This document shows positions 63,596 through 64,000 of a stretch of DNA of 64,000 nt, one piece after another. Each line of letters begins with the position of its first letter. Position 1 is the stretch's first letter. The notes below the pieces were generated by a model. That model saw nothing but the letters and a program-made list of their open reading frames with translations. It had not been told where the DNA came from and searched no databases. The position numbers were made by a program, and so were the translations under genes. The DNA is from an uncultured Bacteroidales bacterium (lineage in GTDB: Bacteria > Bacteroidota > Bacteroidia > Bacteroidales > SZUA-534). The DNA is taken from NCBI GenBank assembly GCA_902790595.1, contig CADASL010000002.1:201384-265383 (forward strand), given 5' to 3'.

Positions 63596-64000
63596 ATGAA
63601 ACGAATTTTGACATTCATTTTCGCCACAATAATTGCAGGACAAGTTTGGGCGGAAGACTATGATTTTGTATATAATGGTCTATGTTACAATCAGGTAAAT
63701 GGGAAAAAATATACCGCTGAAGTAACGCAACCAGGAACTGGCAAGCATTATCAAGCGACAACTATAACGATTCCTGAAAAAGCCGTCTGGTTCTTAGGAT
63801 TAATGGATGGTTCTGTAGAATTTTCTGTTGTTGGAATTGGTAGTTCTGCATTTTGGGGATGTTCGAACCTAAATTCTATATCCATTCCGAATTCTATAAA
63901 CTACATTGACAAAGATGCATTTTCTGGTTGTAGTTCATTGGACTCAATTACTATTCCAAATTCTGTAAAAACAATTGGGGAATGGGCTTTTTGCAACTGT
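63596..64000 (+). CDS. BspA-like leucine-rich-repeat surface protein (N-terminal part; runs off the right edge)
   Basis: The first 135 codons are visible and open at the end of the window. They encode a signal peptide (MKRILTFIFATIIAGQVWA), a short strand-rich segment (DYDFVYNGLCYN, KYTAEVTQPG) and then LRR_5-type repeats of 23 residues with the pattern I-x-x-x-A-F-x-G-C-S-x-L-x-S-I-x-I-P-N-S-I. Two complete repeats can be read (SAFWGCSNLNSISIPNSI, DAFSGCSSLDSITIPNSV), and a third starts. BspA-like proteins bind host or matrix proteins at the cell surface. Confidence 0.9.
   Translation, partial: MKRILTFIFATIIAGQVWAEDYDFVYNGLCYNQVNGKKYTAEVTQPGTGKHYQATTITIPEKAVWFLGLMDGSVEFSVVGIGSSAFWGCSNLNSISIPNSINYIDKDAFSGCSSLDSITIPNSVKTIGEWAFCNC

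Overview
The window is a chromosomal stretch from a member of the Bacteroidota, most likely order Bacteroidales. Evidence: two SusC/SusD pairs, a hybrid two-component system (HTCS), C-terminal type IX secretion (T9SS) sorting domains, CotH/lamin-tail proteins, and promoters of the TTTG-N18-22-TAnnTTTG type with almost no Shine-Dalgarno sequences. No rRNA, tRNA, phage, transposase or CRISPR array was seen.

Layout. (1) 1-16340: polysaccharide-utilisation-like locus. A susC-susD pair on the minus strand, with a secreted protein running off the left edge, and a divergent plus-strand susC-susD pair flank one large HTCS regulator. A secreted alpha/beta-hydrolase follows. No glycoside hydrolase is visible inside the window. 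(2) 16541-18751: NfeD-type membrane protease and a CPBP-family membrane protease. (3) 18740-28987: three tandem paralogous genes for very large secreted CotH-kinase/lamin-tail-domain proteins with T9SS signals. (4) 29130-37957: a START-domain secreted protein; the overlapping operon PASTA protein - T9SS protein - RluA pseudouridine synthase - U32 protein; and a TPR/SpoIIE phosphatase facing it. (5) 38080-44802: DPP-IV-like peptidase, a thioredoxin-fold lipoprotein without CXXC, recX-prmC and divergent ribD. (6) 44946-47396: defence/TA-like segment: a zeta-like P-loop gene with a small overlapping partner, a decayed ORF, a frameshifted plug-domain gene, and higBA. (7) 47551-54906: BlaR1/BlaI pair with a palindromic operator, a VWA-like membrane protein, fabG, an outer-membrane beta-barrel protein and 5-formyltetrahydrofolate cyclo-ligase. 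(8) 54970-56694: two tandem DUF2975 membrane proteins plus an XRE regulator. (9) 56896-60968: threonine operon with a Thr-rich leader peptide, thrA and thrC, but no homoserine kinase gene between them. (10) 61031-64000: ParE/RelE-type TA pair, a small membrane protein, three tandem hairpin repeats, a structured RNA candidate joined to a small XRE gene, an AT-rich unknown gene and the start of a BspA-like leucine-rich-repeat protein.

How parts work together. The HTCS is expected to sense a glycan fragment in the periplasm and switch on the two adjacent susCD pairs, whose products import it. Both susC leaders carry a small hairpin about 40 nt before the start codon and look homologous. BlaI probably represses its own operon through the 18-bp palindrome that overlaps its -33 box. 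ThrA and ThrC carry threonine synthesis, apparently gated by Thr codons in the leader peptide. The most novel-looking items are the threonine leader (56950-57080), the folded RNA with an intrinsic-terminator-like end touching the ATG of an XRE gene (62501-62630), the CotH triplet, and the hairpin repeat array (62191-62347).
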